Shown here: piece after piece, positions 10,009 to 20,874 of the stretch
Numbering within the stretch: position 1 is the first letter of the stretch
How the letters are laid out: the number at the start of each line of letters is the position of its first letter
Source of the DNA: Rhizopus sp. PT2906
Lineage: Eukaryota; Mucoromycota; Mucoromycetes; Mucorales; Rhizopodaceae
DNA length: 45,903 nucleotides
Direction of reading: 5' to 3'
Assembly: GCA_025529335.1 (NCBI GenBank)
Contig: JAMYHX010000351.1
Span: 1-45,903 of the forward strand
Notes under the pieces: generated by a model
Database searches by the model: none
What the model saw: the letters and a program-made list of their open reading frames with translations, nothing else
What the model was told of the DNA's origin: nothing
Position numbers and translations under genes: made by a program

Positions 10009-11207
10009 TAAAGGTTGGTTTTCTCCTACGAGATTACTCTTCTTAAAGACACCATTAAATATAAATACACCTAATAAAAGGACAACAAAGCCTGTCAATT
10101 CGACCCAAGAGAACACGTCCCAACCATAGTGAATGGCAAGTATCCAAGTGATGATCGTCCTAATACATATTAATAAATACGCCTCTTTTTTTTTTTTTTC
10201 TGTGTTTTTCTTACCTTAAAGAGTCAATCATACTACGTCCGGGAATGCCGACGGTCGTACTAACCGCGAGTCCGAAAAAGTTAAAGATGGCAACCATAAA
10301 GGATAATAAGAGAGCACTTTGCCATAGGACATTGATTCCGAACAATTGTTGGAATCCCTGACGAACATCAAGTATGTCTCTACCAAAGAATGCGCTGATG
10401 GTAAGTGCAATACTAAGCAAGATGGTGCCAAAGACGCCTTCGATGCCCATGGCCTTGACTGGGTCAAGGTGGTATCTGTCCATCAAGTATTCTTCTAAAA
10501 TAAACTGTCCGGCCACAAAGAGCTGAGCAACAATCAAAAAGACAGGACCCCAAACATTCTCTGTGAGGCTTTCTTTATAAGCGGACCAAATAATAGCGCC
10601 TGTTCCGACAAGGATGCACAAGATGGCGGTCCACTCCTTGCGTAAGAATTTACGCGACAGGAAAAGACAACTAAAGATGGCCGAAAAACCAACGATGCTG
10701 CTCTTAACCATTTGGTAAATCGAAGGCGTAGTATAAATTAAACCCAAGTTGAGAAGCTATTTAAATAAGTTGACACGGTCCTTTCTAAAAAAAAAAAAAG
10801 GAAAAAAAATTGACTTACTGTTGTTGCAATAAGGTCACATGCACTGGGCAAAATAAACCATGCAGCAGACCAAACAGAAGTTTGAGGAACGACCCAATCG
10901 TTTCCATAGCTATGATGTGGCTGAACGGCCTCAAGCATAGATCGATCCAATAAGGAAGGTGTCTTGGTAACCAAATGAATGATCAAGATACAAATCATTT
11001 CACCAAGGAAGATCATAGTGGCTTGAAGTAATGGCTGATGAAAGTACTCAACATCATTTACTTTTTGATAATCTTGAAATGACAAGATTAAGGGTATACA
11101 GACGCCTTTTTTTTGTGTTATTGACCACACACTCTCTCTTTGTTATATAATAATTTACCTGATACTAATAAGCCTATAGTCAAGAATACTGTGTATGCAG
11201 TAGACAT
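10000..11207 (-). CDS. SLC35F6-like drug/metabolite transporter-family membrane protein
   Basis: Exons 11159-11207, 10819-11105, 10215-10756 and 10000-10159 give 345 residues, the size of the SLC35F/TPT group. Around ten hydrophobic segments are visible. Family-like blocks include an LLNLGLIYTTPSIYQMVKSS segment, then FSAIFSCLFL, WTAILCILVGTGAIIW, QFILEEYLMDRYHLDP and the glycine-containing FNFFGLAVSTTVGIPGRSMI. The EEYLMDRYHLDP and 'YQM.K.S..gFsaifs' features are those of SLC35F6 (C2orf18), a lysosomal/mitochondrial-associated carrier in animals. Substrate is unknown. The C-terminus reads NQPLLS, a possible dileucine-type sorting signal. The stop codon lies inside the final codons of the convergent PEHE-like gene. 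Confidence 0.82.
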
Positions 11208-11388
11208 TTCTTCTTTAACGTATAGAAAAGAGAAAAGAGAAAAAAGAAAAAGAAAAAAAAAAGTATTGTCGATATTTATATCAAACGACAGTGACACAAT
11301 ACATGCAGCTCAACCTTAAACAAAATGGAAATCATGCTTTTCTTTTTTCCTTTTTTTATTTTCATGCCATTTGGTATTCCTTTAGTCT

Positions 11389-12097
11389 TTAGATGTTGGA
11401 AGGATAAAGCATCTAAAAAAAGAGAGAGTTAGCGTCATTATACACGCAGATAGGATGTTTAAACTTACAACACGGACGGAAGCACCAAAGACCTTGGGAG
11501 GCAAGTTCTTGCGGAAACGAGCCTTGACAACACCGTTGGTACCGTGAGTACGAGCGATACGACCCCAGATGACACGGATCTTGGAACCATTGACTTCACG
11601 TTGAGCACGGTAGACATAGGCAATACGCTTACCAAGGTAGAATTGAGCATCCTTGGTAGTTTGAACACCTTCAACTTGAATCAAAGAAACGTTGGGGTTT
11701 TGGTTGCGCTTGGCACGTTCGTAACCCAAAACACGGCCCTTACAGTAAAGACTATAGAACAGTAAATAATGTTAGTACCAAAGTTTATATTTGTTTGTAT
11801 CCAAGTGACGAAAAAAGAAGAAAGGAGCCATTGCTGTTACTATATACAACACGGGTGAGGGGCTGTTGGCTACTAGTCTAAACTTTTCCTTTCTCTATTT
11901 TGTGTGTGTGTGTGTGTCTGTACATGTGTATGTGCTTTGTTTATGAAAAAAAAAAAGTTCATCTCGGCAATGTCGACAAATATGTATATAAACAGGACAT
12001 CGATACTTTAACATTATCCCAAGTCCATCCATCCATTTGTCTCTTTTCTATTTTCTTTTCACTTGGATACTTTATGCATCTCCTACCGATCGACCAT
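11389..12097 (-). CDS. RPL33: 60S ribosomal protein eL33 (L35a/L33)
   Basis: Exons 12087-12097, 11469-11751 and 11389-11412 encode 105 residues, the normal length. The product reads MVDRLYCKGRVLGYERAKRN, then NPNVSLIQVEGV, DAQFYLGKRIAYVYRA, SKIRVIWGRIARTHG, VKARFRKNLP and ends MLYPSNI, as in yeast Rpl33 and human RPL35A. The first exon is only 11 nt and ends in phase 2 at CG/GTAGGA. This is the only nearby ATG-containing exon that gives the expected R-L-Y join, so I prefer it over an ATG/GTAAGC site at about 12278-12280. The first intron is 335 nt, long for the window, and holds a TG microsatellite and A-runs. Confidence 0.94.
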
Positions 12098-14196
12098 TTT
12101 GATATATAAATCAAGAGAGAGAGAGGGAGGATTCTTGATGGGAATTGTTTTGGAGTGTATATTGCCCCCTCCCTTTCTCTCTCTCTCTGGTTTTTTCTTT
12201 AGGTGGGAAGGAGTTGAGGGTGTGTGTTGGATGACGGTCCGGAACGGAATGCCGGACAAGATATTTTTTCCGCTTACCATTCCCAAAAACGTTTCTATCG
12301 CCGTTTTCTTTTTGTGCACTGGCTCACATCTCTCTTGTGGCTTGAAAATAAAGGTGATCTCTCTCTCTCTTTTTTATGATTGTCGTCCTTTTTATACAAG
12401 GCAAGGGAATAATGACATAGGGATAAGAAAGAGCCAAAGTTTATAACATTCACGAAAAAAAAAGACAAAATAAAAGAAGGATGGTAGTACCTTGCCTCAC
12501 AATACACAAAATATTGAGCAACAAACCTCCTGATAGAAATATGCCAATGACTAAAAGTTTATAGCTTCATGTACACATGAAGACATTGTTTATAATAGCT
12601 GTTCTCTTTTTTTCAACTTTGATCTTGATGAGGTTATGTTGAGATTTACCGACCCTTATCTCATTCTGATGAAATGTACCTATGCTCTCTCTTTATGATT
12701 TGGACCGAGAAGAGCACAAGGTGCCGTTCAAGCGGCAAAATCAGAAGCTTATATTTCTCATTTATTCCGAAATTGCAGCAGTAACCCTCTCCTTGTTCTA
12801 ATTTGAAGGAATTCCAAAGATGATAAAAGCTAATATTTGATCAACGCCATTGAGCTTATCTCTAAGTGGCTTGCATAAGTCAACCAAATGGTTTTGTAGC
12901 CTTTTTGTAGGACAGGTTTACAATTCAATGAATCCAAGTTCTTCCTGTATGAACCTGGCAAGTGAAATATATGCCTTCACACACGTAATTTTTTGGATAA
13001 TAGTAGTGTATACACACAATCGTGATATCAAGTAGCATGATCTGTGCCCGTGGTCATCTGTTTATCTGTAGATGATGATTTACTTTGTAATGAAGTGTTT
13101 ACTATAAAGTAAACAATACCTACTCAAGGCAACAATTAAAGAAAAAGATGAACAAGGATCATGCTCTTTATTATTTGATATGTTACCAAAGTCTACCAAA
13201 TGCCCAATTTAGGCTACACTGCCGTTGACAGTTCTTTTGTAGGATAACACTCAATACTTATACTCTTTTTCCTGACGATTTAGTGATAGTGATCGTTACT
13301 GTCTACAGGCGAGCTTTACTTTTTTGGCTACACTTTTTTATCATGGATCAGGTTCCTCATCAAAGAGAGTTCCTCTTTCCTCTTCTTTACACAATAATAA
13401 AGAATTGAATTGAGTAAACATACTCTATAAGCTTCTTTTAATATGGATATTCCCATTCTATATTGTAAAAGAAACAACTGCACATCCATTCATATAGTTT
13501 TTGTTTATCGACATGAAAGCCTCCAACACAAACAAATAAACCGTTGTAGTAATATTTATCAATGTTGATGATGCGACATTCTCTCTGTAGTTTCATATAA
13601 AGTTTCGAATTTGATTGTTCAATTTATGCGTTCATGCAGTGTTTATATTTGTATGTGTGTGCGCGCGTATGTGTGCACATGTATGTATGCTCCCGTAGCA
13701 TGACTTTAACATATTCACATGATGACTATGTCCAATATTTTTCTCTCCCTCTCTCTCTTTCTCTGTGCGCAAAGACTTCCCCCTCTCCTTTCACACAGCC
13801 CAATTCCCTTTTTTATCCTTATGCTAGTCGGGGAAGAAGAGAGAGCGGACTGATGATCATTTACACCGCACTAATGGTTTATCATTATTTTACTATCATC
13901 ACTTTGGTGTTTAACAATTTTTTTAAAAAAAAAAGAAGGAAAAGAACAAACCAAAAAAAAAGGTTGAGATGAGAAAGTAGGTCTCTCTCTCTTTTAGTCA
14001 TGCGTACGTCATTTTGGAACCCTGGCATAACAGCAGAAAATTTTTTTTGAATACAAAATTGAATAGTGATAAGCCAATCTTTTTCCTCTTTTTCTTGTGA
14101 TTCTTCATTTAATAGAGCAGCCAATACACGTCTTTGATTCGTGTCTTCTTTATTTATTCAGTTGCGCGTGCGGCACATATTTAATTGGTTCAAAAT
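12098..14196. other. 2.1-kb region without a recognisable gene
   Basis: It contains the eL33 promoter, CT/AG-rich tracts near 12115-12190 and 13740-13790, a short alternating TG/CG stretch around 13655-13690, and the A-rich run 13920-13965. Open frames are short and lack recognisable domains. No tRNA or rRNA was identified by eye. The last few hundred bases probably act as promoter and 5' leader of the NF-YA gene. Confidence 0.5.
12237..12250 (-). promoter_or_regulatory. Candidate ribosomal-protein-gene promoter element, copy 2
   Basis: On the eL33 strand the site reads ATTCCGTTCCGGAC, one base different from the eL18 copy at 5194-5207, and lies 140-153 bp before the eL33 ATG. A further GCCGGACA half site follows at 12251-12258 on the plus strand. 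Confidence 0.55.
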
Positions 14197-14949
14197 ATGA
14201 CAGATTCATCATCACAGCCACATCCTATGCTTCATCATGAAGTCTATGCTACATCTTATCAACCATCTGCTATCGACATACAACCACAACAACCACAACA
14301 GCAGCAACAACAACCAACAATGGATACAAGGCATCAAGCATTATATCAACAACCAGCTTACTCGATGGTAAAAAATAAATAAATTATAATATGCATTGAT
14401 CTATGTATGCATATGCTAATATCCTTCTTAATTAGTCGGCTGCAGTTCATTCTCCTCCAATCAACTATAGCCGATCTATCGATCAGCCCTCACATTCTCC
14501 TCCTCCTTCTCAACAACAAGAGCAGCCGATGGAAGAACCTTTGTATGTCAATGCAAAACAATATCATCGGATTTTAAAACGAAGAGCAGCTCGTGCTAAG
14601 CTTGAAGAACAAAACAGGCTGACACGAGCAAGGAAACCCTATCTTCATGAAAGTCGTCATAAGCATGCCATGCGCAGACCCAGGGGTCCTGGGGGACGAT
14701 TCCTAAGTAAGTTGTTTAAGGGAGCATACATACACACACAAAAGGGCCTTCATTTAATATTTTTTTTATTCTTTTTATATAGCCGCAAAAGAAGTGGAAG
14801 AATTAGAACGAACCGGTAAATTACCCGGTCAAACGGAAAAATCAACATCACCTACAGAACAACACCAAGAGTCATCAGAGCAATGGCCACCGAGTACAAC
14901 AGCAACCAGTGGATTTAGTACGTTTCCTAATCTTCAGCCTCAACATTAA
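14197..14949 (+). CDS. HAP2: CCAAT-binding factor subunit NF-YA (HAP2)
   Basis: Sequence-specific subunit of the heterotrimeric CCAAT-binding complex; it binds an NF-YB/NF-YC histone-fold dimer and inserts in the minor groove. Exons 14197-14367, 14436-14706 and 14783-14949 give 202 residues. The N-terminal half is Gln/Pro-rich. From about residue 88 the signature is complete: EEPLYVNAKQYHRILKRRAA is the subunit-association helix, and LHESRHKHAMRRPRGPGGRF is the DNA-binding segment with the GxGGRF motif. The Met at 14197 is the first ATG of the frame. The intron at 14707-14782 splits the codon just after GGRFL, a position commonly seen in the family. A second possible 3' end through an exon at 15046-15179 is described in the findings. 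Confidence 0.93.
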
Positions 14950-15179
14950 TTTGTGTATAGTTTTTCTTTTTCTTTTCTCCTCTTTTTGTCTATTTCAATT
15001 TTATGGCTTAATACATTATACAAATAAATAATCTTGTGAAATCAGTATCGATCATTGAACCTTCTGACGTTAGACAAATGTCATGTTGGTCAGGTAACGT
15101 TACAAGTCTACGACATCCTGATGATTGTTATCAAAGTGCTACTTTTAGCCCATCCATTCCATCTTATGATAGTTCATAG

Positions 15180-15983
15180 GGAGTCTGACATAGTCTACGC
15201 CCTCAAAAGAGGGAAATAAACTTCATTTTATGGAACGCGGTTGATCCCATCAAGGGGTAGGAGTTTCAAGACGAAGGAGAGAGGGGGCAAAATGTAAAGG
15301 GAGAAAAGTAAGAAGCATAAAGAAATGTTATGCCACTATGGCTCCTCTTCCAAAACATGTTGTATTCGTCTTTCTTGAAAATCCCCCCCCCTCCTCTCAT
15401 ACTCTCGCATTCTGCCTTCTTCCGTCTTTATCCCCTTTTGTTCATCAACAAGTTAAAACTGGAGTTGCTATTGTTGTACAGGCGGACTAGTTGGTTTCTT
15501 TTATATATTTAGTCTTGAACGTGCACACACGCGCGAGCGCGCGCGCGTTCCACTCGAGAGTCATTGACGGTGGGACAAGGAAGGTCAGTTTGTAACTATT
15601 TCTAAAAAGACAGTAATGCAATCTTTTTCTAAATATTTGGGTCGCGTGCTAAGTAGCACGGTTATTAAATCATCATGCCATCGAGGTTCTTGTTGAAAAA
15701 GGAGAAGGTAGGGGGAGACTATAGAGTAGGAGCAGCAAGATATTAATATAAATAGCTCTGGATATAGACAGGTAAGAGAGATATATAGAAAGAGAGAGCG
15801 CAGATCTATTTAAGCCTGTATTTAATATCTCCTCTCTTTTTGTTCTTTATGATTTTCGTTCATTTGATTCCCCTCCCTTAGGGTCATACAACATTAAGCT
15901 GTGCATTTATTTTAATGTCACCATTTACATTTCGTATTGTCTTCTCTTTCTTCTCTTTCTTCTTTATTCTTTTTAATCTCTTT
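15180..15983. other. Intergenic region and 5' leader upstream of the cyclin gene
   Basis: No gene is supported. It has C- and CT-rich blocks, a GC-alternating run at about 15530-15547, an AG-rich stretch at 15775-15800, and a strong pyrimidine tract at about 15938-15980 immediately before the chosen start codon. Confidence 0.5.
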
Positions 15984-16750
15984 ATGATCTTGAGTCAACC
16001 TATTTCATTTAAAACAAATATTGAAGAATTATCAGAACTATGCTCGATTGTTACATGTTCACTCTGTAGATACTTGGATATAGACCGACAAAAGAACTTA
16101 ACTGTGTTTTGTTACAAATTACTATCATGTATCGATATATCTCCGTCAGTGATATACACAGGGTAATCTTTTTCTTATAAAGGATTATTGTTGTCGAGAA
16201 TATATCGTATTGACTTTTACTAGTCTAAAATACATCCAATCGATCCTGGCAAACAACTATCAATGTGTAGATGAATATTCTTTATTTACTGTTACATTAC
16301 TACTGGCGTACAAGTACACAGAGGATTACTCACCGCCCAATATGGTAAATACCCTAAAATAAAAAAAATTAGCCCTAACCGTATCCCCTATAGTTACAGT
16401 GGTCATTTGTATCCATGATACCCGTAAAAACCTTAATTTCATTAGAAACAAAACTACTACAACACTTAGACTATTCACTTCACATCTCTGCAGAAACATT
16501 CATGCTTTGGACTGAAGAATGCAACGTATTATGTAATTTACAACAACAACAATCTCTAATAGACATCTATCATAATTATTACTATGACTACAGTTATTAC
16601 TACTACTACTACTACCATTACACCCTCAACACTTATCCTACTTTATCATCTCATCTCATGTACGATGAGGCATATCAAGATGATGTCTGTTCACAAACAC
16701 AAATACCCGTCATCAGCTCAAATGACATATGGTATCCATTCTTTTTATAA
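15984..16750 (+). CDS. Cyclin, Pcl/Pho80-type
   Basis: Exons 15984-16162, 16224-16344 and 16394-16750 give 218 residues. The cyclin box spans about residues 20-150: DISPSVIYTGLKYIQSILAN, then YSLFTVTLLLAYKYTEDYSP, SFVSMIP and LLQHLDYSLHISAETFMLW. The 'LlLAyKy.eDys' and 'E..lL..LDysL.is...F..W' spacing fits the PHO85-cyclin (Pcl/Pho80) family, which partners a Pho85/CDK5-like kinase in cell-cycle, phosphate or polarity control. The C-terminal 60 residues are low complexity with a Tyr/His-rich run. An in-frame upstream Met at 15915 would add a hydrophobic Phe-rich segment encoded by the pyrimidine tract; I take that as untranslated leader. Confidence 0.8.
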
Positions 16751-17092
16751 GCATTTGTATCATTCCTGTACATCATTTCATATTCCCTGCATGTAACACA
16801 AAATCAAACAATAAAACAAAATGAGCCATGTTTCGGAAGTGGCCTCCTCTCTCTCTCTCTTCTTTTTCTCTCTGTCATACACCACATGAACTCCCCTCTT
16901 TCTATTTATTCTTTGCCTTATGTAAAAATACAGTTAAGGTAGGGGGGAAGGGGCGGTGAGCAGAAGGGCAAGAATAAAGAAAAAGATAAATACTATCCTC
17001 CTGAAATCATGACAATAAAACCATTGCATATAGAGAAGACAAACATTTCTTTTATTCTTAAATGTTATTTCTTTATCTTTTATACATTCTCC
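16751..17092. other. Convergent intergenic region, cyclin and MEX67
   Basis: 342 bp between the two stop codons. CT-rich at 16848-16875, G-rich near 16940-16960, and AATAAA-type signals at about 16810 (plus). Nothing else is recognisable. Confidence 0.5.
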
Positions 17093-19268
17093 TTAAGCTG
17101 TGATTAAGGACGCAGGTTTACATGAAAATTTACGTACAATAAGAGAATCCGACAGAATAACATAATTCCAGCCAGCTGCTTGCGCTCTATATTAAATAAT
17201 TAAAATCACTCTATTTGTGTATGCGTAACTAACTCACCTCGAACCTGGAGCAGACGGTGCTACTAAGAAGGTGCGATCAAAAGATAACGGTGTTCCTAAA
17301 GGTGACTCTGCAAATTCACCATGCACGGTCAAAAAGAGGATAACAGGATGACCAGGTTGTGTGCTGTGCGTTTGCCATGCATCCGTCACAAAGTTATCTG
17401 GTCTAGACAAGTCATGTACTGTTGCTGGTAATGAACAAAGTCGCTTTATGATATTTTCACTTCCAATTACAGTACGTTGGCTTGGTTTAACTATACATGT
17501 ACATGTTGGTCATTTCTGTATTTTATTTTATTTTTATTTTTATTTTTTTTTTCAAGTTTACCTTGACTACTTCCCCACACACTTTCTTGATTAAAGTTGC
17601 CTTTACTAAAGATAACTGAGAATGTAGATTGCGCATCATACAAGTCTGCTAACGCTTCACGGTTTGTGTCAAATAACGGGAAATACTTAGATAATAAATC
17701 TTGTGCTGCAATACGAGAGTCATCTTGTCCAAAAAAGTTTGATCGAACAGGTACCGGTATATCTGAAGGCGTGTAAAATGCTTGGGCAGTGGCAGTAGTA
17801 GTAGGTTGGAAATCTAATCGTTGAACCGAAGGAAATCGTTTCAAGACCTCACTATGGCATAAAACATGTCAATACTAATCCTCATCATTATTAAGAAAAA
17901 TAATTACTTTCTATAGTCATTTTTTGTTTGAATAGGATTTCCAGCTAATACCAGTTCTTGAAGATGGTTTAGCTTATTTGACAGTCTATCCAAACTGCGG
18001 AACTCGGCTATTTCGTTATCTTGGAGGGAAAGGTTTTTCAAATTTGGAAACAATTCTGTTATTTTGAGCAGTGGCGCCACAGACCAGAGTTTGTTTCTAG
18101 CAAAGGAGAGCGTAATAACCTGTATATCAAGAATATATTAATGCCATATCATTTCATTTTTATAGACAAAACTTACTGCGTCTCCAAACAAAAATTTTGC
18201 TTCTGTTAGTAATTTAGCCAAGACGACAGCTATGCTGTGTGAAGTAGGCGGTAAATCATCTAAATCGAGATGACCTGCCTGTGGATTCCATCTTTCTCGT
18301 AAAAATTCTGCTAAATAGGCTGATCTGCCACCACCACTACCACCACCACTACCAGTACTACTACTGTTGTCGCTAGTATTATTTGGGCCACTTCTGGGAC
18401 GTGCGCTTGGTCTGCCACCACCGTCTCCTCCTCCTCCTCCTCCTCCTCGAGTGATTGTCAACTACACACACAAAAGTTTCATCAACAAATATGTTTAAAG
18501 GGCATTCTTTTCATATCAGCTTACATTCTGGTTCATAAATGCAAAATTATTCATTCTACACAAACCACCAGCTACTGTATCATCTATGACTGTGATATGC
18601 ATCTGATTGGGTCCATAATCGATCTACAAGCAAGGGGAGGTAAGTAAGGTTAACAACAAATAAATTGTTGCTTACATGAATAGGCGCCCATGGGACTTTT
18701 GATTTTCTTGATAAGAAGGAAAGTAATTTTTCTTCAGTACCAGGAGGATAACCTTTCACCTATTATAGATATATCCATAGTACGCGTATTGATTTACTAT
18801 ATATTGTGTGTGCGGTTGCTTCATGTAAAAAACTTACAGTGACAATATTTCCAGCTGAAGTATCACTAATTAAAGAGTTAAAAAGATGAAAATGTGTGTA
18901 ATTCTTAATCTTTACGGTCTCATTTCAGTGTCTTCATCCATAAATTCATTATTGAATCGTGCATTGTTACCACTTTGGTTTCTGCTACGTCGAGGATTCT
19001 TTGAAAACACTCTTCCATTATCCCTGTCATAGTTGTTGTTCCTATCGTAGTTATTGTTCCTATCATAGTTATTGTTTCTATCATAGTTGTTGTTTCTGTT
19101 ATCGTTAATGGGTGCATTCGTAGGTCCTAGTCGTGACAGAATGGAAGGTGCATCACTCGAATTGTTGGTATTGAAGAAATCCTGGTCACGACCACGGTTC
19201 GATCCACCTCCACGTCCTCGATTACCGCCTCGACCTCTTCCACCTCTCCAAGGGGTATTGTTGTCCAT
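17093..19268 (-). CDS. MEX67: mRNA export receptor MEX67/NXF1 family
   Basis: Carries mRNPs through nuclear pores as a heterodimer with Mtr2/NXT. Nine exons: 18916-19268, 18838-18865, 18676-18759, 18525-18623, 18177-18461, 17908-18119, 17562-17851, 17238-17490 and 17093-17186, 565 residues. Order: RG-rich N-terminus (RGGRGRGGNRGRGG), four-fold NNNYDR repeat at about 57-80, an RRM-like domain at about 125-195 (NIVTVKGYPPG, MHITVIDD), a Gly/Ser linker, leucine-rich repeats at about 285-360 (LFPNLKNLSLQDNEI, LQELVLAGNP) and an NTF2-like domain at about 380-555. The NTF2-like fold is supported by LLSKYFPLFD, PVILFLTVHGEF and FDRTFLVAPSAPGSR. The protein stops about 30 residues after this, so the UBA-like nucleoporin-binding tail normally present is missing. 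Confidence 0.88.
19027..19098 (-). repeat. 18-bp minisatellite coding NNNYDR repeats
   Basis: Four tandem 18-bp units, in frame inside MEX67 exon 1, with one to three base differences between units. Each encodes N-N-N-Y-D-R. Confidence 0.9.
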
Positions 19269-19402
19269 GTTTATATTAAATCAAGGGAGGGAAAAAAAAA
19301 AAAGAGAGAAAAAGAGAGAGAGAGAGAAGAGAAAAGGGAGGCTACCAAAATAGTTCTTTGGAATTAGTGGGTAGATAGGCCACAGTCACACTCAAATACT
19401 TT

Positions 19403-20805
19403 TTATTCTTTCTTTGTTTGCTTTTGAAGAACAGAGATGATTGGATTAAGATTAGGGCTACTGCTACTATTGATATCTGCTGGGCTATTGACCATAGGTG
19501 TAGGTGTAGACGTATTTGATCTATAATTAATATGGGCATTGGAAGAAAGACTACTACTACTATATACAAGAGGAGAATGAAAGAATCCTTTCTCAGGTAC
19601 AGTGCGATTCTTCTTTTTAGCACTCTGAAGTTCAATCTGCACACAGACTTCTCTAAGACCGTGAATATGACTATGTAATAATGCAGTGATGGTGTTTCTT
19701 AGCGCTTGGGTATCTACATTATCCTTAACCTGCACATGAAGTGATCCAACTACACTTTCAGCTTCATATGGCCAAAAACGACTATGGCTGATGCTGTAGA
19801 CGCCCTCCATTGCCTTGACTTCTTCTAAAGTACCTTCGATCGTTGCTACCGTTCCATCATCTAATTGAAGCATCAATACGGCTGCTGACTGTCTGATCAA
19901 TGGTATAACAGAGGCAATAATCAAGACTGCAATAAATAAGGAGGCAATAGGATCGAATCCGGTCCAGCCAAACCATTTGATCAGGATAGTAGAAGCGATA
20001 ACACCCACGGAACCCAATGTGTCTGCCATGATGTGTAAAAAGACACCTAAAGACACGCCCCAGATATAGACAACGTTAGCTTGCAAAGAGTATTTTAGTA
20101 TCAAAGGTACCTTGCATATTAGCACTATGTCCGTGATCATGGTGATGATGACCGTGATCATGATGGTGATGACCATGATGGTGACCATGATTAAAAGCAA
20201 AGATACCCACAAGGTTGACTACTAATCCTACAAAGCTGATGAACAATAAACGATGGGTATTCATTTCTGGTGGAGTAATCAGTCGTTGAATGGCTTCAAC
20301 AATGATGGAAGTTGAAATCATTATCAAAAAGACGCCATTAAAATAGGCTGCTACTGTTTCAATTCTACTGTATCTATAGTGATAATGTTGGATATCTTCT
20401 CTCTTTCTATCTTTTTTTTTTGTTACCCATAAGAGTACTCAGCATTCGATGGCCATTTACTCATCACAGAGGCAAACAGACCAATACCCAACGCTAAACA
20501 GTCAAAGAACATGTGTATGGCTAGATATATATATATGTTAGATAAACAGGGCTCTTTACGGTATTTGTATGTATCAATGTACCATCTGAAATTAAGCCCA
20601 ATGAGTTGGTCCAGACACCATAAGCCAACTGAACAAACATGTAAGATAGATTGAGCAGCAAAAAGTAAAATATTTGCTTTGAGTCTTGATTACTCAAGAT
20701 AATATCTAGTGATTGCTTTGCTGTTGCCAATGGATTTGACTTGCTATAGGCATACTGTGGAGATATGTCATGCGTTGGTAAATCCAAAGGGGAAGTATGA
20801 AACAT
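19403..20805 (-). CDS. Cation diffusion facilitator, ZnT5/7 (Msc2)-like zinc transporter
   Basis: Zn/H exchanger that would load zinc into the secretory pathway, by analogy with ZnT5/ZnT7/Msc2. Exons 20583-20805, 20427-20520, 20126-20373 and 19403-20079 give 413 residues. The metal site residues are visible: the H-x-x-x-D motif in AIHMFFDCLALGIGLF (TM2) and again in HIMADTLGSVGVI (TM5). YSYGYSRIETVAAYFNG follows TM2. Between TM4 and TM5 lies a His-rich loop (HHHGHHHHDHGHHHHDHG). The cytoplasmic CDF C-domain (about 285-370) has GVYSISHSRFWP and HVQVKDNVD. A Ser/Asn/Pro-rich tail follows. The junction between exons 3 and 4 is uncertain: the splice may use a donor at 20125 (46-nt intron) or 20110 (31-nt). 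Only 69 bp separate it from the PPG1 stop. Confidence 0.87.
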
Positions 20806-20874
20806 TGGGTTAAAAAGACAAGTTTATTTATTTAAAATGCCGAACTATAAGAAATATTCCATTTCCTATTATCT

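Noticed and set aside
12274..12280. ATG/GTAAGC as first exon of eL33
   Set aside because: It would leave the wrong phase for the R-L-Y join of exon 2; the 11-nt exon at 12087-12097 fits.
12063..12446. Open frames in the eL33 upstream region (both strands)
   Set aside because: Low-complexity CT/AG sequence; no domain and better explained as intron and promoter.
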